Assembly (NCBI RefSeq): GCF_014852005.1
Contig: NZ_JACVAU010000002.1
Location: 248,001 to 312,000 of the forward strand
Reading direction: 5' to 3'
DNA from: Pseudoxanthomonas sp. PXM03
GTDB taxonomy: Bacteria; Pseudomonadota; Gammaproteobacteria; Xanthomonadales; Xanthomonadaceae
DNA length: 64,000 nt
Shown: positions 1 through 8,227 of the stretch, piece by piece
How positions within the stretch are numbered: position 1 is the stretch's first letter
Layout of the letters: each line of letters begins with the position of its first letter
Position numbers and translations under genes: made by a program
The notes under the pieces: generated by a model
The model's database searches: none
Told to the model about the DNA's origin: nothing
Seen by the model: only the letters and a program-made list of their open reading frames with translations

Positions 1-5
1 ACACC

Positions 6-986
6 ATGAGCCAGCTCGATCACCATGTCCTCGACATCGACTACCAGAGCGAAGCCGACCGTATCGCGGCGCGCCTGCGCGAGATCACGGCGCGCCAACT
101 GCACCGGCGCGGCCTGGTGGTCGCGATCTCCGGCGGCATCGACAGCTCGGTCAGCGCCGCGCTCGCGGTGCGCGCGTTGGGGCCCGACCGCGTGTTCACG
201 CTGATCCTGCCCGAACAGGATTCCTCCGACGACAGCGCCGCGCGCGCGCGCATCCTCGCCGAGCACCTCGGCGTGCGGACCGAGACCGTGGACATCGCCC
301 CTGCGCTGGCGGCGATCGGCTGCTACCGCGCCCGCGACGAAGCCGTGCGCAACACCCTGCCCGAGTACGGCGAGGGCTGGAAGTTCAAGATCGTCATCGA
401 CGGCGGCACCGAAGGCCGCATCAACCGCTTCCGCCTGATCGCGCAGTCGCCGGATGGCGCCATGCACGAGCGCGATCTCGCGCTGGCCGACTACCTGACG
501 ATCGTCGCCGCCACCAACTTCAAGCAGCGCATCCGCAAGACGTTGGAGTACTTCCATGCCGACCGCCTGAACTACGGCGTCGTCGGCACGCCGAACCGGG
601 TGGAGTACGACCAGGGCTTCTTCGTCAAGAACGGCGACGGCTCGGCCGACGTCAAGCCGATCGCGCACCTGTACAAGTCGCAGGTCTACGGCATGGCACG
701 CCACCTCGGCCTGCCGGAGCGCGTCTGCGCCGCGATCCCGACCACCGACACCTACAGCCTGAGCCAGGGCCAGGACGAGTTCTACTTCGCCCTGCCCTAC
801 CAGCAGATGGATCTCGCCATCTGGGCGCTCAACCATGGCCGCCCCGCCAGCGAGCTCGCCATCGCCCTGGGCATCACGCCGGCGCACGCGCAGGCCGTCT
901 ACGACGACGTCCGCAACAAGCGCCGCACCACGAAGTATCTGCACATGGCGCCGGTGTTGGCCGGCGACGTTCCCGAACTGGACTGA
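6..986 (+). CDS. NH3-dependent NAD synthase-like ATP pyrophosphatase
   Basis: A 326-residue adenine-nucleotide alpha-hydrolase of the NadE family. The ATP pyrophosphatase P-loop SGGIDSS is at residues 42-48. The C-terminal half carries the NadE signature (GTPNRVEYDQGFF, then GDGSADVKPIAHLYKSQVYG), which binds deamido-NAD and adenylates it before ammonia attack. There is no N-terminal nitrilase (glutaminase) domain, so the enzyme would use free ammonia. It is somewhat longer than single-domain NadE (about 275 residues), with extra sequence around residues 105-165. The stop is three bases before the next gene, an acetyltransferase, and polysaccharide genes follow. That context suggests a role in exopolysaccharide modification (an adenylation or amidation step) rather than housekeeping NAD synthesis. 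The family is secure; the substrate is inferred. Confidence 0.8.
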   Translation: MSQLDHHVLDIDYQSEADRIAARLREITARQLHRRGLVVAISGGIDSSVSAALAVRALGPDRVFTLILPEQDSSDDSAARARILAEHLGVRTETVDIAPALAAIGCYRARDEAVRNTLPEYGEGWKFKIVIDGGTEGRINRFRLIAQSPDGAMHERDLALADYLTIVAATNFKQRIRKTLEYFHADRLNYGVVGTPNRVEYDQGFFVKNGDGSADVKPIAHLYKSQVYGMARHLGLPERVCAAIPTTDTYSLSQGQDEFYFALPYQQMDLAIWALNHGRPASELAIALGITPAHAQAVYDDVRNKRRTTKYLHMAPVLAGDVPELD

Positions 987-989
987 GCG

Positions 990-2045
990 ATGAACGCCAT
1001 GCCCACCCCGCCGCAGTACCTCGTGGGAGCCGGCCATCCGGCGCGCGACCGGGAGACGGTGCTGTCGTTGTGGCGTGGCAACCTGGGCCAGGATGCCCGG
1101 ATGACCGCGAAGTACGAGTGGTTCTACCTGCGCTGCCCGCATGGCGAGCCACTGTTGCAGTTGCTGCTCGATGTCCCGACGCAGACGCACGTGGGCACGG
1201 CATCCGCAGGCAGGCGCCGCCTCGTGTGGCAGGGGCGGGAACTGCGCGGGGGCGTGCTCGTGGACCTCGCCGTGCTGCCCCAGCATCGTTCACTGGGGCC
1301 CGCACTGATGCTGCAGCAGGGATTGATCGCGGCTGCGGGTGAGGCGCTCGATGTTCTCTACGGCTTCCCGAATCCCAAGGCCGCTCCGGTGTTCAAGCGG
1401 ATCGGGTATGCCCAGTCCGCGCATCTGGTGCGCTACGCACGCGTGCTGCGCCACGCCCACTATCTTCGCAGCCGCCTGCCAGGCTGGCTCGCGTCGCCCG
1501 CAGGCTGGGTGGCCGACAGATTGGTCGCGCTTCGCGATGCATGGTCGCGCCTGCGCGGCCCGGCGTTGCGCTCGGCATGGACGGACCAGGCCGACGCCCG
1601 CATCGATGCCGTGTGGGCGGACTCCCACAAGGGTGACGATGTCATGGCGGTACGCGATGTCGGCCATCTGCGCTGGCGCTTCGACGAATCTCCGCTGGCG
1701 ACCACCCGCTATCTGCTGGTGAAGCGCGCACGCGACCGTGCCCTGCAGGCCTGGTTCGCCGTGCAGCGCATCGAGGGTACGCTGCATGTGCGCGACTTCT
1801 GGTCTCTCGACGGCGCCAACGGCATGGCGGCCATGCACGTGGGCGAGCTGCTTCGTGCCGCGCGTACGCTGGGCTGCGCGGCTGTCTCGGTGGAGATGTG
1901 CACCTCGGACGCGCAACGCGCGGGATGGCAGGCGCTGCATTTCGTCGAGCGCGGACGGAGACCGGTGTTCACGCGCTGGAGTTCGTCAGACGAACCTGCA
2001 GCCGCCGCATCGCTGTTCCTGACCTCGGCGGACGAAGACGAATAG
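990..2045 (+). CDS. GNAT-family acyltransferase, polysaccharide locus
   Basis: A 351-residue cytosolic protein with two acetyltransferase-like halves. The N-terminal half has a GNAT-like core: VDLAVLPQHRSLGPALMLQQG looks like the strand 4 / acetyl-CoA loop region, followed by YGFPNPKAAPVFKRIGY, a pattern common in acyltransferases of exopolysaccharide clusters. The C-terminal half (about 205-330) resembles a second GNAT fold. The start lies three bases after the NAD-synthase-like gene, so the two are probably translated from one mRNA. A likely role is N- or O-acylation of an aminosugar precursor. The acceptor cannot be read from the sequence. Confidence 0.6.
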   Translation: MNAMPTPPQYLVGAGHPARDRETVLSLWRGNLGQDARMTAKYEWFYLRCPHGEPLLQLLLDVPTQTHVGTASAGRRRLVWQGRELRGGVLVDLAVLPQHRSLGPALMLQQGLIAAAGEALDVLYGFPNPKAAPVFKRIGYAQSAHLVRYARVLRHAHYLRSRLPGWLASPAGWVADRLVALRDAWSRLRGPALRSAWTDQADARIDAVWADSHKGDDVMAVRDVGHLRWRFDESPLATTRYLLVKRARDRALQAWFAVQRIEGTLHVRDFWSLDGANGMAAMHVGELLRAARTLGCAAVSVEMCTSDAQRAGWQALHFVERGRRPVFTRWSSSDEPAAAASLFLTSADEDE

Positions 2046-2075
2046 CGCGCGCGGCGGCACCCGTGCCCGACAGCA

Positions 2076-3095
2076 TCAGGCCAGGCGGCGCGCCTGTCGA
2101 CGGAACAGGTACAGGGCCAGCCAGTCTTCGCGGAACCGTCCCCTGGCATCGACCACCGCGTCGGTTTCGAAGCCGGTCCGGCCCAGCAGCCAGCCGACGC
2201 CCGGCGTCGTGGGATTCAGTACCGGCACGCTGGTGAACAGCAATTCGTAACCGGCTTCCCGCGCCCGCTGCGCGATGGCGGCATCGAACGATCCATGGGG
2301 AAACGACATCGACTCCGCACTGGCATGCGTCTGCCCCAGATGCTGGGCGAGCGCTGTACGTGCGCCGGCAAGTTCCGCATCCAGATCAGCCGCAAGCCTC
2401 ATCGGTGTATGGGTCTTGCCATGCAGGCCCAGGGCAACACCCCCGGCTTCAAGCTGATGCAGTTCCTCGACAGTGACCATGTGGCGGTGCCCATCATCGA
2501 GCCGCGCCATGAAAGGCTCCAGTACGCGCACGCGGACATCCGCCTCCAATGCTTCGAGACGCGCGATCACTTCGCGCAGGGCACCGATGGTCTCATCGAC
2601 CTCGGCCCCTGGCGCCTCGCCAGCCGGCAACGCAGCCGCCAGTTCGCGCACACCCAGCGCTCCGCGTCGCCAGGCGCCGATGAGGCGTTCCTGGAAGAAA
2701 GGCTGCCGGGTTCCCACCGCGTCCGCCACCACGAACAGCAGCGCCGGCAAGCCCGCCCGCTTCAACGCGGGAAGCGCGTAGTGGGCATTGTCGGCCCAGC
2801 CGTCGTCGAAGGTGATCAACAGGGATCTTGGCGGCAGGGGCGCGCCTGTCCTGCGCGACGCCAGCACCTGCTCCAGCGATACCACGCTGTAGTGGCGGCG
2901 GAAGAACGCCAGCGACTGTTCAAGCCAGCGCGTGGCCAGCGTGTAGTCGGGATCGCAGGTCGCCCAGCGCGGATCGTCCGGACTCAAGGTACGATGGAAC
3001 ATCACCACCGTCAGGCTGTCGGCGTTGCGCAGCCGGTGATAGAGGCCGAGCAATCCGCTCGTGTACAACAGCTTCTTGGAGACGTCCTTCAGCAT
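2076..3095 (-). CDS. Polysaccharide deacetylase (NodB-like, CE4)
   Basis: A 339-residue carbohydrate esterase family 4 domain protein. It shows the family motifs: TFDDG with catalytic Asp and metal Asp in LLITFDDGWADN, the metal-histidine segment LGLHGKTHT, and MSFPHGSFD downstream. An N-terminal segment (DSLTVVMFHRT) is typical of the subgroup found in exopolysaccharide and PEP-CTERM clusters. It should remove N- or O-acetyl groups from a polysaccharide. The start chosen is the ATG at 3095, giving MLKDVSKK; a second ATG at 3107 is possible. This start overlaps the divergent glycosyltransferase start, so the promoter must lie inside that gene; a perfect TATAAT occurs on the minus strand at 3122-3127 without an obvious -35 box. 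Confidence 0.85.
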   Translation of the reverse strand: MLKDVSKKLLYTSGLLGLYHRLRNADSLTVVMFHRTLSPDDPRWATCDPDYTLATRWLEQSLAFFRRHYSVVSLEQVLASRRTGAPLPPRSLLITFDDGWADNAHYALPALKRAGLPALLFVVADAVGTRQPFFQERLIGAWRRGALGVRELAAALPAGEAPGAEVDETIGALREVIARLEALEADVRVRVLEPFMARLDDGHRHMVTVEELHQLEAGGVALGLHGKTHTPMRLAADLDAELAGARTALAQHLGQTHASAESMSFPHGSFDAAIAQRAREAGYELLFTSVPVLNPTTPGVGWLLGRTGFETDAVVDARGRFREDWLALYLFRRQARRLA

Positions 3096-4011
3096 GGCGC
3101 CCGACATCGAAGTTTCAGTGATTATACCGACGTACAACCGTCGGGACCTGTTGCCGCGCGCCATCGATTCCGTGCTGGCGCAGACCCGCCGCGTCGACGA
3201 GATCATCGTGGTGGACGACGGCTCCACCGATGGCACGGCCGACATGCTGGAGGCGCGCTACGGCGAACGCGTGAAGCACGTGTGGCAATCCAACGCAGGC
3301 GTATCGGCCGCACGCAACCATGGCCTCCGCCTCGCCCGTGGACGCTATCTCGCCTTGCTCGACAGCGACGACGAGTGGTTGCCGGAAAAGACGGCACTGC
3401 AGGTCGCCTTCCTCGAATCCAGGCCGGACTTCGGCATGGTCGTCTGCGACGTCGAGCGCATCGATGGCGATTACCGGCACATCGACGTCTTCCACCGCCG
3501 CGAGGTGATCCGCGAGGATGGCTGGGCGCTGCGGTGGCTGTTGCACAACCCGGCATTGATTCCCGCGTCGGTCATGGTCCGCCGGCAGGTGGTGGACCAG
3601 CTGGGCGGGTTCGATGAGGCATTGCGCACTGCCGAGGATCTCGAATTCCACCTGAGGGTCGCACGTCACTGGCCGATCGGTGTCGTCGAACGGGCACTGG
3701 TGCGCGCGATGCGGGGCCATGATGGCCTTTCGGCGGCGAGCAGCACGTACGACGACTATGTCCGCGTGGTCGAAGCCGCTGTCGCTGGTGCCCGCGGCAC
3801 GCTTGACGACGGCGAACTGGACGCCGCGCTTGCCGGCACCTATCTGCGCAATGCGCGCGGCATGCTGATACGCCGTCGCTGGGTTGCGGGCGCCAGGCTG
3901 GCCAGCCGCGCCTGGCGGCTCTCGCGGGACAGGGGACAGCGTCGCGAAATCCTGGCCCTGTTGCCGTTCGGCTTGAAGCGCTTCCTGCGCGGCCTGCTCC
4001 CGGCCGGCTGA
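3094..4011 (+). CDS. Family 2 glycosyltransferase
   Basis: A 305-residue GT-A fold glycosyltransferase. It opens with VSVIIPTYNRRDLLPRAI, followed by the nucleotide-binding VVDDGSTDG near residue 40, the DXD-type metal motif LLDSDDEW near residue 90, and the acceptor-site ED (TAEDLEFHLR) near residue 178. No membrane segment is evident, so it is probably peripheral and adds one sugar to the lipid-linked repeat unit made by the neighbouring sugar-phosphate transferase. The ATG at 3094 is preferred over the in-frame GTG at 3061 because homologous sequence begins right after it and GGAG lies about 12 bases upstream. Its ATG shares two bases with the divergent deacetylase ATG. Confidence 0.85.
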   Translation: MAPDIEVSVIIPTYNRRDLLPRAIDSVLAQTRRVDEIIVVDDGSTDGTADMLEARYGERVKHVWQSNAGVSAARNHGLRLARGRYLALLDSDDEWLPEKTALQVAFLESRPDFGMVVCDVERIDGDYRHIDVFHRREVIREDGWALRWLLHNPALIPASVMVRRQVVDQLGGFDEALRTAEDLEFHLRVARHWPIGVVERALVRAMRGHDGLSAASSTYDDYVRVVEAAVAGARGTLDDGELDAALAGTYLRNARGMLIRRRWVAGARLASRAWRLSRDRGQRREILALLPFGLKRFLRGLLPAG

Positions 4012-4036
4012 ATTTCCCTTCCGCATGCGCGGCCGC

Positions 4037-5434
4037 TCAGCGCGCGCCGCGGCCGAACAGCACGACCTCTACGGTCTGCAGCAGGATCATCACGTCGAAC
4101 ACCAGACCATGGTTCTTGACGTAGAACAGATCGAACTTGAGTTTCTCTTCCGCATCGCGCACTGACGCACCGTAGGGGTAGCGCAGCTGCGCCCACCCGG
4201 TCAGACCGGGCTTGACGCTGTGCCGCACGCCGTAATAACGCACCTCATCGTTGAGCATGTCGACGAAATGCGGACGCTCCGGTCGCGGCCCCACGAAGCT
4301 CATGTCGCCGCGCAGCACCGCGATGAGCTGCGGCAGTTCGTCCAGGCGCGTCTTGCGGATGAAGCGTCCCACCCGCGTGCTGCGGTCGTCATCCTTGCTG
4401 GCCCAGATCGCGACACCGCCCTTCTCGGCATCCACCCGCATGCTGCGGAACTTGGTCAGCGTGAAATGCCGCCCACGCTCGCCCACGCGAGTCTGGCTGT
4501 AGAAGACAGGCCCGCCCGATTCGAGCCAGACAGCAAGGCCCACCAGGACCATCAGCGGCCAGCTGACCAGCAACAGCGCGCCCGCCGCCAGCAGGTCGAA
4601 GAAGCGCTTGCTGAGGCGACGTGGCGTGGAGTAGTCGAAGCCCCCCGAGAACACCAGCCAGGACGGGTCCACCGCGTTGAGCTGCACCATGCCCGCTTCG
4701 CGTTCGAAGAAGCTGGACAGGTCGACCACAGATATCCCCTGCTGTACGCACTGGAGCATCTGCTCCATGGGTAGCCCGCCACGACGTTCATCGGGCGCGA
4801 TGACCAACTCGTCGATCAGCAGGCGTTCGGTCAGGGCATGCAGGCCTTCATCCCCCATGTGGACCAGCATGTCCTCGCGCACCAGCACGGGCTGGCCCGG
4901 CACCGGCACGAATCCCACGACCGAGAACGTGCGACGGTCCGAGCGGCGCCGCATGCAGGAATTGATCAGGTCCGCGTTGCGACCTGCACCGAGAATCAGG
5001 ACGCGCTGCTTGAGGACGTCCGAATGGAACACCCGCACCCACCCGATGCGGACCAGCACGATGCCGACCACCCCGATGCCCAGCGAGATGGCCAGCACGC
5101 CGCGACCGAGATACGCAGGAGGCACCAGGTAATACAGGACAACGAGCGCGATGCCGCCAAACGCGAACGAAAGCGCCAGACGCAGGACGAAGTCCATGCG
5201 CGAGTGCCGGACGTGGGTCTGGTAAAGGCCGAAGGCGGTCATGGAGCCGGTGATGGCCAAGGCCACCAGTGCCGCGCGCCACGGTGTCTGTTCCAGGAAC
5301 ATCACCTGGTATTCCGGATCCGTGTGGAAGCGGATCCACGCCGCCGCCATCACGGCTGCGAACAGTACGACCACTTCCCCCAACCACAGGAACCGGATCA
5401 CCCGGTCCTTGCGGCTCTTGTGCGCTGCCTTCAT
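4037..5434 (-). CDS. Undecaprenyl-phosphate sugar phosphotransferase, PEP-CTERM/EpsB type
   Basis: A 465-residue membrane protein of the polyprenyl-phosphate hexose-1-phosphate transferase family. Four hydrophobic segments occupy the first ~150 residues, then a soluble NAD-fold-like region, a fifth membrane segment (ALLLVSWPLMVLVGLAVW), and the catalytic domain with KFRSM, TRVGRFIRKTRLDELPQL, FVGPRPERP and PGLTGWAQ. The middle segment (GISVVDLSSFFER, DPSWLVFSGGF) matches the subfamily linked to PEP-CTERM exopolysaccharide systems. It starts polysaccharide synthesis by moving a sugar-phosphate from its UDP donor to undecaprenyl phosphate in the inner membrane. The start is the ATG at 5434 (MKAAHKSRKDR), preceded by an AGGGGG ribosome site; 26 in-frame codons further upstream look non-coding. 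Confidence 0.9.
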   Translation of the reverse strand: MKAAHKSRKDRVIRFLWLGEVVVLFAAVMAAAWIRFHTDPEYQVMFLEQTPWRAALVALAITGSMTAFGLYQTHVRHSRMDFVLRLALSFAFGGIALVVLYYLVPPAYLGRGVLAISLGIGVVGIVLVRIGWVRVFHSDVLKQRVLILGAGRNADLINSCMRRRSDRRTFSVVGFVPVPGQPVLVREDMLVHMGDEGLHALTERLLIDELVIAPDERRGGLPMEQMLQCVQQGISVVDLSSFFEREAGMVQLNAVDPSWLVFSGGFDYSTPRRLSKRFFDLLAAGALLLVSWPLMVLVGLAVWLESGGPVFYSQTRVGERGRHFTLTKFRSMRVDAEKGGVAIWASKDDDRSTRVGRFIRKTRLDELPQLIAVLRGDMSFVGPRPERPHFVDMLNDEVRYYGVRHSVKPGLTGWAQLRYPYGASVRDAEEKLKFDLFYVKNHGLVFDVMILLQTVEVVLFGRGAR

Positions 5435-5616
5435 CGACGCCCCCTGCTGCCGTACCGGCCAGCACCCTCGGCCCGTACCGCGATACGTTTCATTCCGTCG
5501 CCACGCGGCCATCCCTTCCCGGGAAAACCATCGCTCTGGCGCCGGTACGTCTTCTTACTTCCGACACACCTCCTCGAACGTGACTTTCCGCCAGTGCCGG
5601 ACACGGGAACGAAAAA

Positions 5617-5638
5617 AGGCCGCCCCGAAGGGCGGCCT
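5617..5638 (-). terminator. Rho-independent terminator after the beta-helix gene
   Basis: A 9-bp perfect stem (AGGCCGCCC / GGGCGGCCT) with a CGAA tetraloop. Read on the minus strand it is followed by a run of T (A at 5612-5616 on the plus strand), just after the stop of the beta-helix gene. Confidence 0.8.
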
Positions 5639-5668
5639 CTGGTCGCAACAGGGGAAAACGGCCGCGCG

Positions 5669-7246
5669 TCAGCGGCGGACAACGCCCCTTCGGTAACGTG
5701 CAGCGGGCGCCTGCCGCCAGCGCGGCCGCTCGCGGACCGCCGGCAGCGTGGCCGGCGCAGGGGTGGCAATGGCCGGTTGGGACGCGGTCACCGGCTGTGC
5801 CGCCGCTCCGGACGCGCGTGAGGGGATCAACGGTTGCGACCCATTCACCCGGATCGGGTCGGAGACCTGGTCGATGTCGAACTGTTCGAACGCCCCCACG
5901 TCGATGCGGTTCTCCAGCAGAAGACGGGCGTGCGCATCGCCCATCGCGAGTTTGGTCCGCAATGGCGGATCGAAGGCCGGCAGCAGCTGCGGCGACGGGA
6001 ACGGGAAAGCGGTTGGCGTCACGGGCGTATTGTTGCCCGCGTTCAACAGGGGACTGCCCGCGCGCGGACGAAGGTTGCGCTGCGCCAGATCGACGAACAT
6101 CGGGTCGTTGCCGCGCAGCGTGCCCGTCCATTCCGTCGGCACCATCGCCGCCGCCGTCTGCACCCAGTTGTTGGAGCCGGCGACCTTGCGGCCATCCGAC
6201 CAGGGCTCCCTGCTCTGCGGCCCACAGTACGGCGTGTCGACGTTGCTGGCCGGATTCTCGCGGACGATGCTGGGCGCACTGCCCGCTGCCGGCTGATAGA
6301 TCACATTGTTGTGCATCTCCAGCGAGCCCTGTCCCAACTGGACCAGCACGGCGTTCGCCGTGCCGGAGCGGTCCATCAGGATGGTGTTGTTCACCAGGCG
6401 CGTGCGCCCCTGGTTGCGTCCGTTGAGATCGCCGCCAATGCGCAGCGCATTGCCCGAACGACTCGTCGAACGATGGATGATGACGTTGCCGACGAGCTCG
6501 GCGTCTTCGCGCCGGAGATCCGCCGTCCAGCCGGACTTCTGCGTTTCGCAGTCGGGTCCGATCAGCTCGACTTCGTGCAGGTCCGAACCCTCGATCCAGT
6601 TGTAGTGGATTTCGGCACGCTGATGGCGTACGCGCACCAGGACGCCACCCGTGGCGCTGTGCACGTAGTTGTAGCGCATCCTGAAGACGGTGTCCGGATA
6701 GGCCACTTCGTCGGACTGCATGTAGATCGCGTGCCGGCGGTCACCCTGACCCGAGCGGGCGATCTCGCTGTATTCGAGCGTGAACGAACCGGAGTTCTGG
6801 TCGGCGCCCAGGATGCCGTGCGAGGGACAGTCATGCACGTAGGCATCGCGTACCGTGGCGTTGTGGGCTTCGCTGAAAATGCAGGAGCTCGTTCCGCCGG
6901 TCACCTCGAAGCCTTCCAGCACGACGTGGTTCGACTGCTCGAACTTGATGGTATGGGTGCCCCCCGAAAGCACCGGCCGGGTTGCCCCGGCGACACGGCG
7001 CCACCTGATCGTCACCGGGCTGGCTTCGGTACCGCTGTCATCGCTGCCCACCACGATATTGCCGGCGTAGGTCGCATTGCCGTCCACTTCGACGATGTCG
7101 CCAGGCGCCAGATTGACGCTGCTGAAGAGGGTCGTGAGCTGCGTATAGGTGCGCCCCGGGCCGACGTTGTAAGTCGCGGCAGCCGCGCTCAAGGGGACAG
7201 CCGCCAGCAGCCCCAGCCCAAGCAAGGGTTTTGAGAAATGCATCAA
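5669..7246 (-). CDS. Secreted right-handed beta-helix protein (probable polysaccharide lyase-like)
   Basis: A 525-residue protein with a Sec signal peptide (hydrophobic LLGLGLLAAVPLSAAAA, cleavage before TYNV). After GRTYTQL and a FEQSNHVVLEGFEVTGG segment, repeated short beta strands (DAYVHDC, EYSEIARS, RYNYVHSATGG, HYNWIEGSD, VGNVIIHRS, VNNTILMD, MHNNVIYQP) are the signature of a parallel beta-helix of the pectate lyase/alginate-epimerase fold. The C-terminal ~70 residues are Pro/Ala/Arg-rich and look disordered. It sits next to the polysaccharide-initiating transferase and has its own terminator. A likely role is trimming or modifying the exopolysaccharide in the periplasm or outside the cell. 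No catalytic residues could be assigned. Confidence 0.7.
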   Translation of the reverse strand: MMHFSKPLLGLGLLAAVPLSAAAATYNVGPGRTYTQLTTLFSSVNLAPGDIVEVDGNATYAGNIVVGSDDSGTEASPVTIRWRRVAGATRPVLSGGTHTIKFEQSNHVVLEGFEVTGGTSSCIFSEAHNATVRDAYVHDCPSHGILGADQNSGSFTLEYSEIARSGQGDRRHAIYMQSDEVAYPDTVFRMRYNYVHSATGGVLVRVRHQRAEIHYNWIEGSDLHEVELIGPDCETQKSGWTADLRREDAELVGNVIIHRSTSRSGNALRIGGDLNGRNQGRTRLVNNTILMDRSGTANAVLVQLGQGSLEMHNNVIYQPAAGSAPSIVRENPASNVDTPYCGPQSREPWSDGRKVAGSNNWVQTAAAMVPTEWTGTLRGNDPMFVDLAQRNLRPRAGSPLLNAGNNTPVTPTAFPFPSPQLLPAFDPPLRTKLAMGDAHARLLLENRIDVGAFEQFDIDQVSDPIRVNGSQPLIPSRASGAAAQPVTASQPAIATPAPATLPAVRERPRWRQAPAARYRRGVVRR

Positions 7247-7503
7247 ATGGACTCCCGCGATTGCTCGCGTTCTGTTGTTTCCCCTGCCCGATCATTGTCC
7301 CGACGCGGGCGTGAACAGCCTGCTAATCCGGGCCTTCATTAAGCGCTGCGGATGAGACGCGCGCCCCATTTCGGTGATCGGATCTGCCTTCAAGTACGCG
7401 AAGGACCGTCGAAGACGGCCGCAGGCGTCGTGCCCAAGGAATCTTTCCATCAGGTTATTGACGGGTGAAATTCGTTCGTGCAAAATTCCGCTTCTAACGA
7501 AAC

Positions 7504-7580
7504 GCGCCCGTAGCTCAGCTGGATAGAGTACCTGGCTACGAACCAGGCGGTCGGGAGTTCGAATCTCTCCGGGCGCGCCA
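7504..7580 (+). tRNA. tRNA-Arg (ACG)
   Basis: A cloverleaf with acceptor stem GCGCCCG/CGGGCGC, D-arm TAGCTCAGCTGGATAGAG, anticodon loop CTACGAA (anticodon ACG), T-loop GTTCGAATC and an encoded CCA end. A strong terminator follows directly. Confidence 0.95.
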
Positions 7581-7587
7581 TTTTCGA

Positions 7588-7619
7588 AACAGGCTGACTT
7601 AGGTCAGCCTGTTTTTTTT
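7588..7619 (+). terminator. Rho-independent terminator of tRNA-Arg
   Basis: An 11-bp stem (AACAGGCTGAC / GTCAGCCTGTT) with loop TTAG, ending in eight consecutive T. Confidence 0.9.
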
Positions 7620-7661
7620 CGTCCGCGAGAAGAGGAGCATCGCTCCAGCTCATGCGGACAA

Positions 7662-7690
7662 AAAGAAGCCCCGCAATGCGGGGCTTCTTT
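7662..7690 (-). terminator. Terminator of tRNA-Ser
   Basis: A 13-bp hairpin (AAAGAAGCCCCGC / GCGGGGCTTCTTT, loop AAT). On the minus strand it runs into a T tract eight bases after the tRNA-Ser CCA end. Confidence 0.85.
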
Positions 7691-7697
7691 CATCAAC

Positions 7698-7790
7698 TGG
7701 CGGAGTGAGAGGGATTCGAACCCTCGATAAGGCTTTTGACCCTATACTCCCTTAGCAGGGGAGCCCCTTCGGCCACTCGGGCATCACTCC
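7698..7790 (-). tRNA. tRNA-Ser (GCT)
   Basis: A class II tRNA with acceptor stem GGAGTGA/TCACTCC, anticodon loop CTGCTAA (anticodon GCT), a long variable arm, T-loop GGTTCGAATCC and encoded CCA. It lies 76 bp downstream of csrA on the same strand, as serV does after csrA in enterobacteria. The tRNA-Arg that in E. coli follows in the same direction is here convergent. Confidence 0.95.
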
Positions 7791-7866
7791 GGTTTTTGTC
7801 GCACGTTGCAGCCACGCTGCAGCGGCCGCCTAGGATAGCGGCTCACCGCGCAGGCGGCAAACAAAT

Positions 7867-8076
7867 TCACTCCGAAGTGACGTTTTCAGACCCTGCAGGC
7901 GAAGCGATCTCTTCGCCGCGCTGGATGCGCTGGTAGATTTCTTCGCGATGCACGGCCACATCCTTGGGCGCGGTGATGCCGATACGCACCTGGTTGCCTT
8001 TCACGCCAAGCACGGTCACCGTGACCGAATCGCCGATCATCAGGGTTTCGCCGACACGGCGGGTCAAGATCAACAT
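7867..8076 (-). CDS. csrA: Carbon storage regulator CsrA (RsmA)
   Basis: A 69-residue RNA-binding dimer. It opens with the invariant [16 protein letters not shown], continues through [15 protein letters not shown] and [16 protein letters not shown], and contains the RNA-contacting Leu4 and the conserved Arg in HREE. CsrA binds GGA in 5' leaders and controls translation and decay of mRNAs for biofilm, motility, exopolysaccharide and carbon metabolism. GGAGAA lies at proper spacing before the ATG. It follows alaS on the same strand, the usual gammaproteobacterial order, and may partly share its promoter. Confidence 0.97.
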   Translation of the reverse strand: MLILTRRVGETLMIGDSVTVTVLGVKGNQVRIGITAPKDVAVHREEIYQRIQRGEEIASPAGSENVTSE

Positions 8077-8227
8077 GTTTCTTCTCCGTAATCCGGCAAA
8101 GGATAGTGCCGGGGGCGCGCCGGCCTTGTGAAAACCGGCCGACTGCTTCCTGGTACATTCATGAACTTAAAGCATGGTAGCGGCCGGAGGCACACGGCCG
8201 CAAGCGCCGAATGAGCCCATGGACGGG

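Noticed and set aside
2295-3617. 440-codon plus-strand ORF spanning the deacetylase and glycosyltransferase
   Set aside because: Antisense to the deacetylase and out of frame with the glycosyltransferase; Arg/Gln-rich with no domain.
7450-7653. Minus-strand 67-codon ORF with the string RPERFELPTAWFVARYS
   Set aside because: It is the antisense of tRNA-Arg and its flanks; this false protein is a well-known annotation artefact of tRNA genes.
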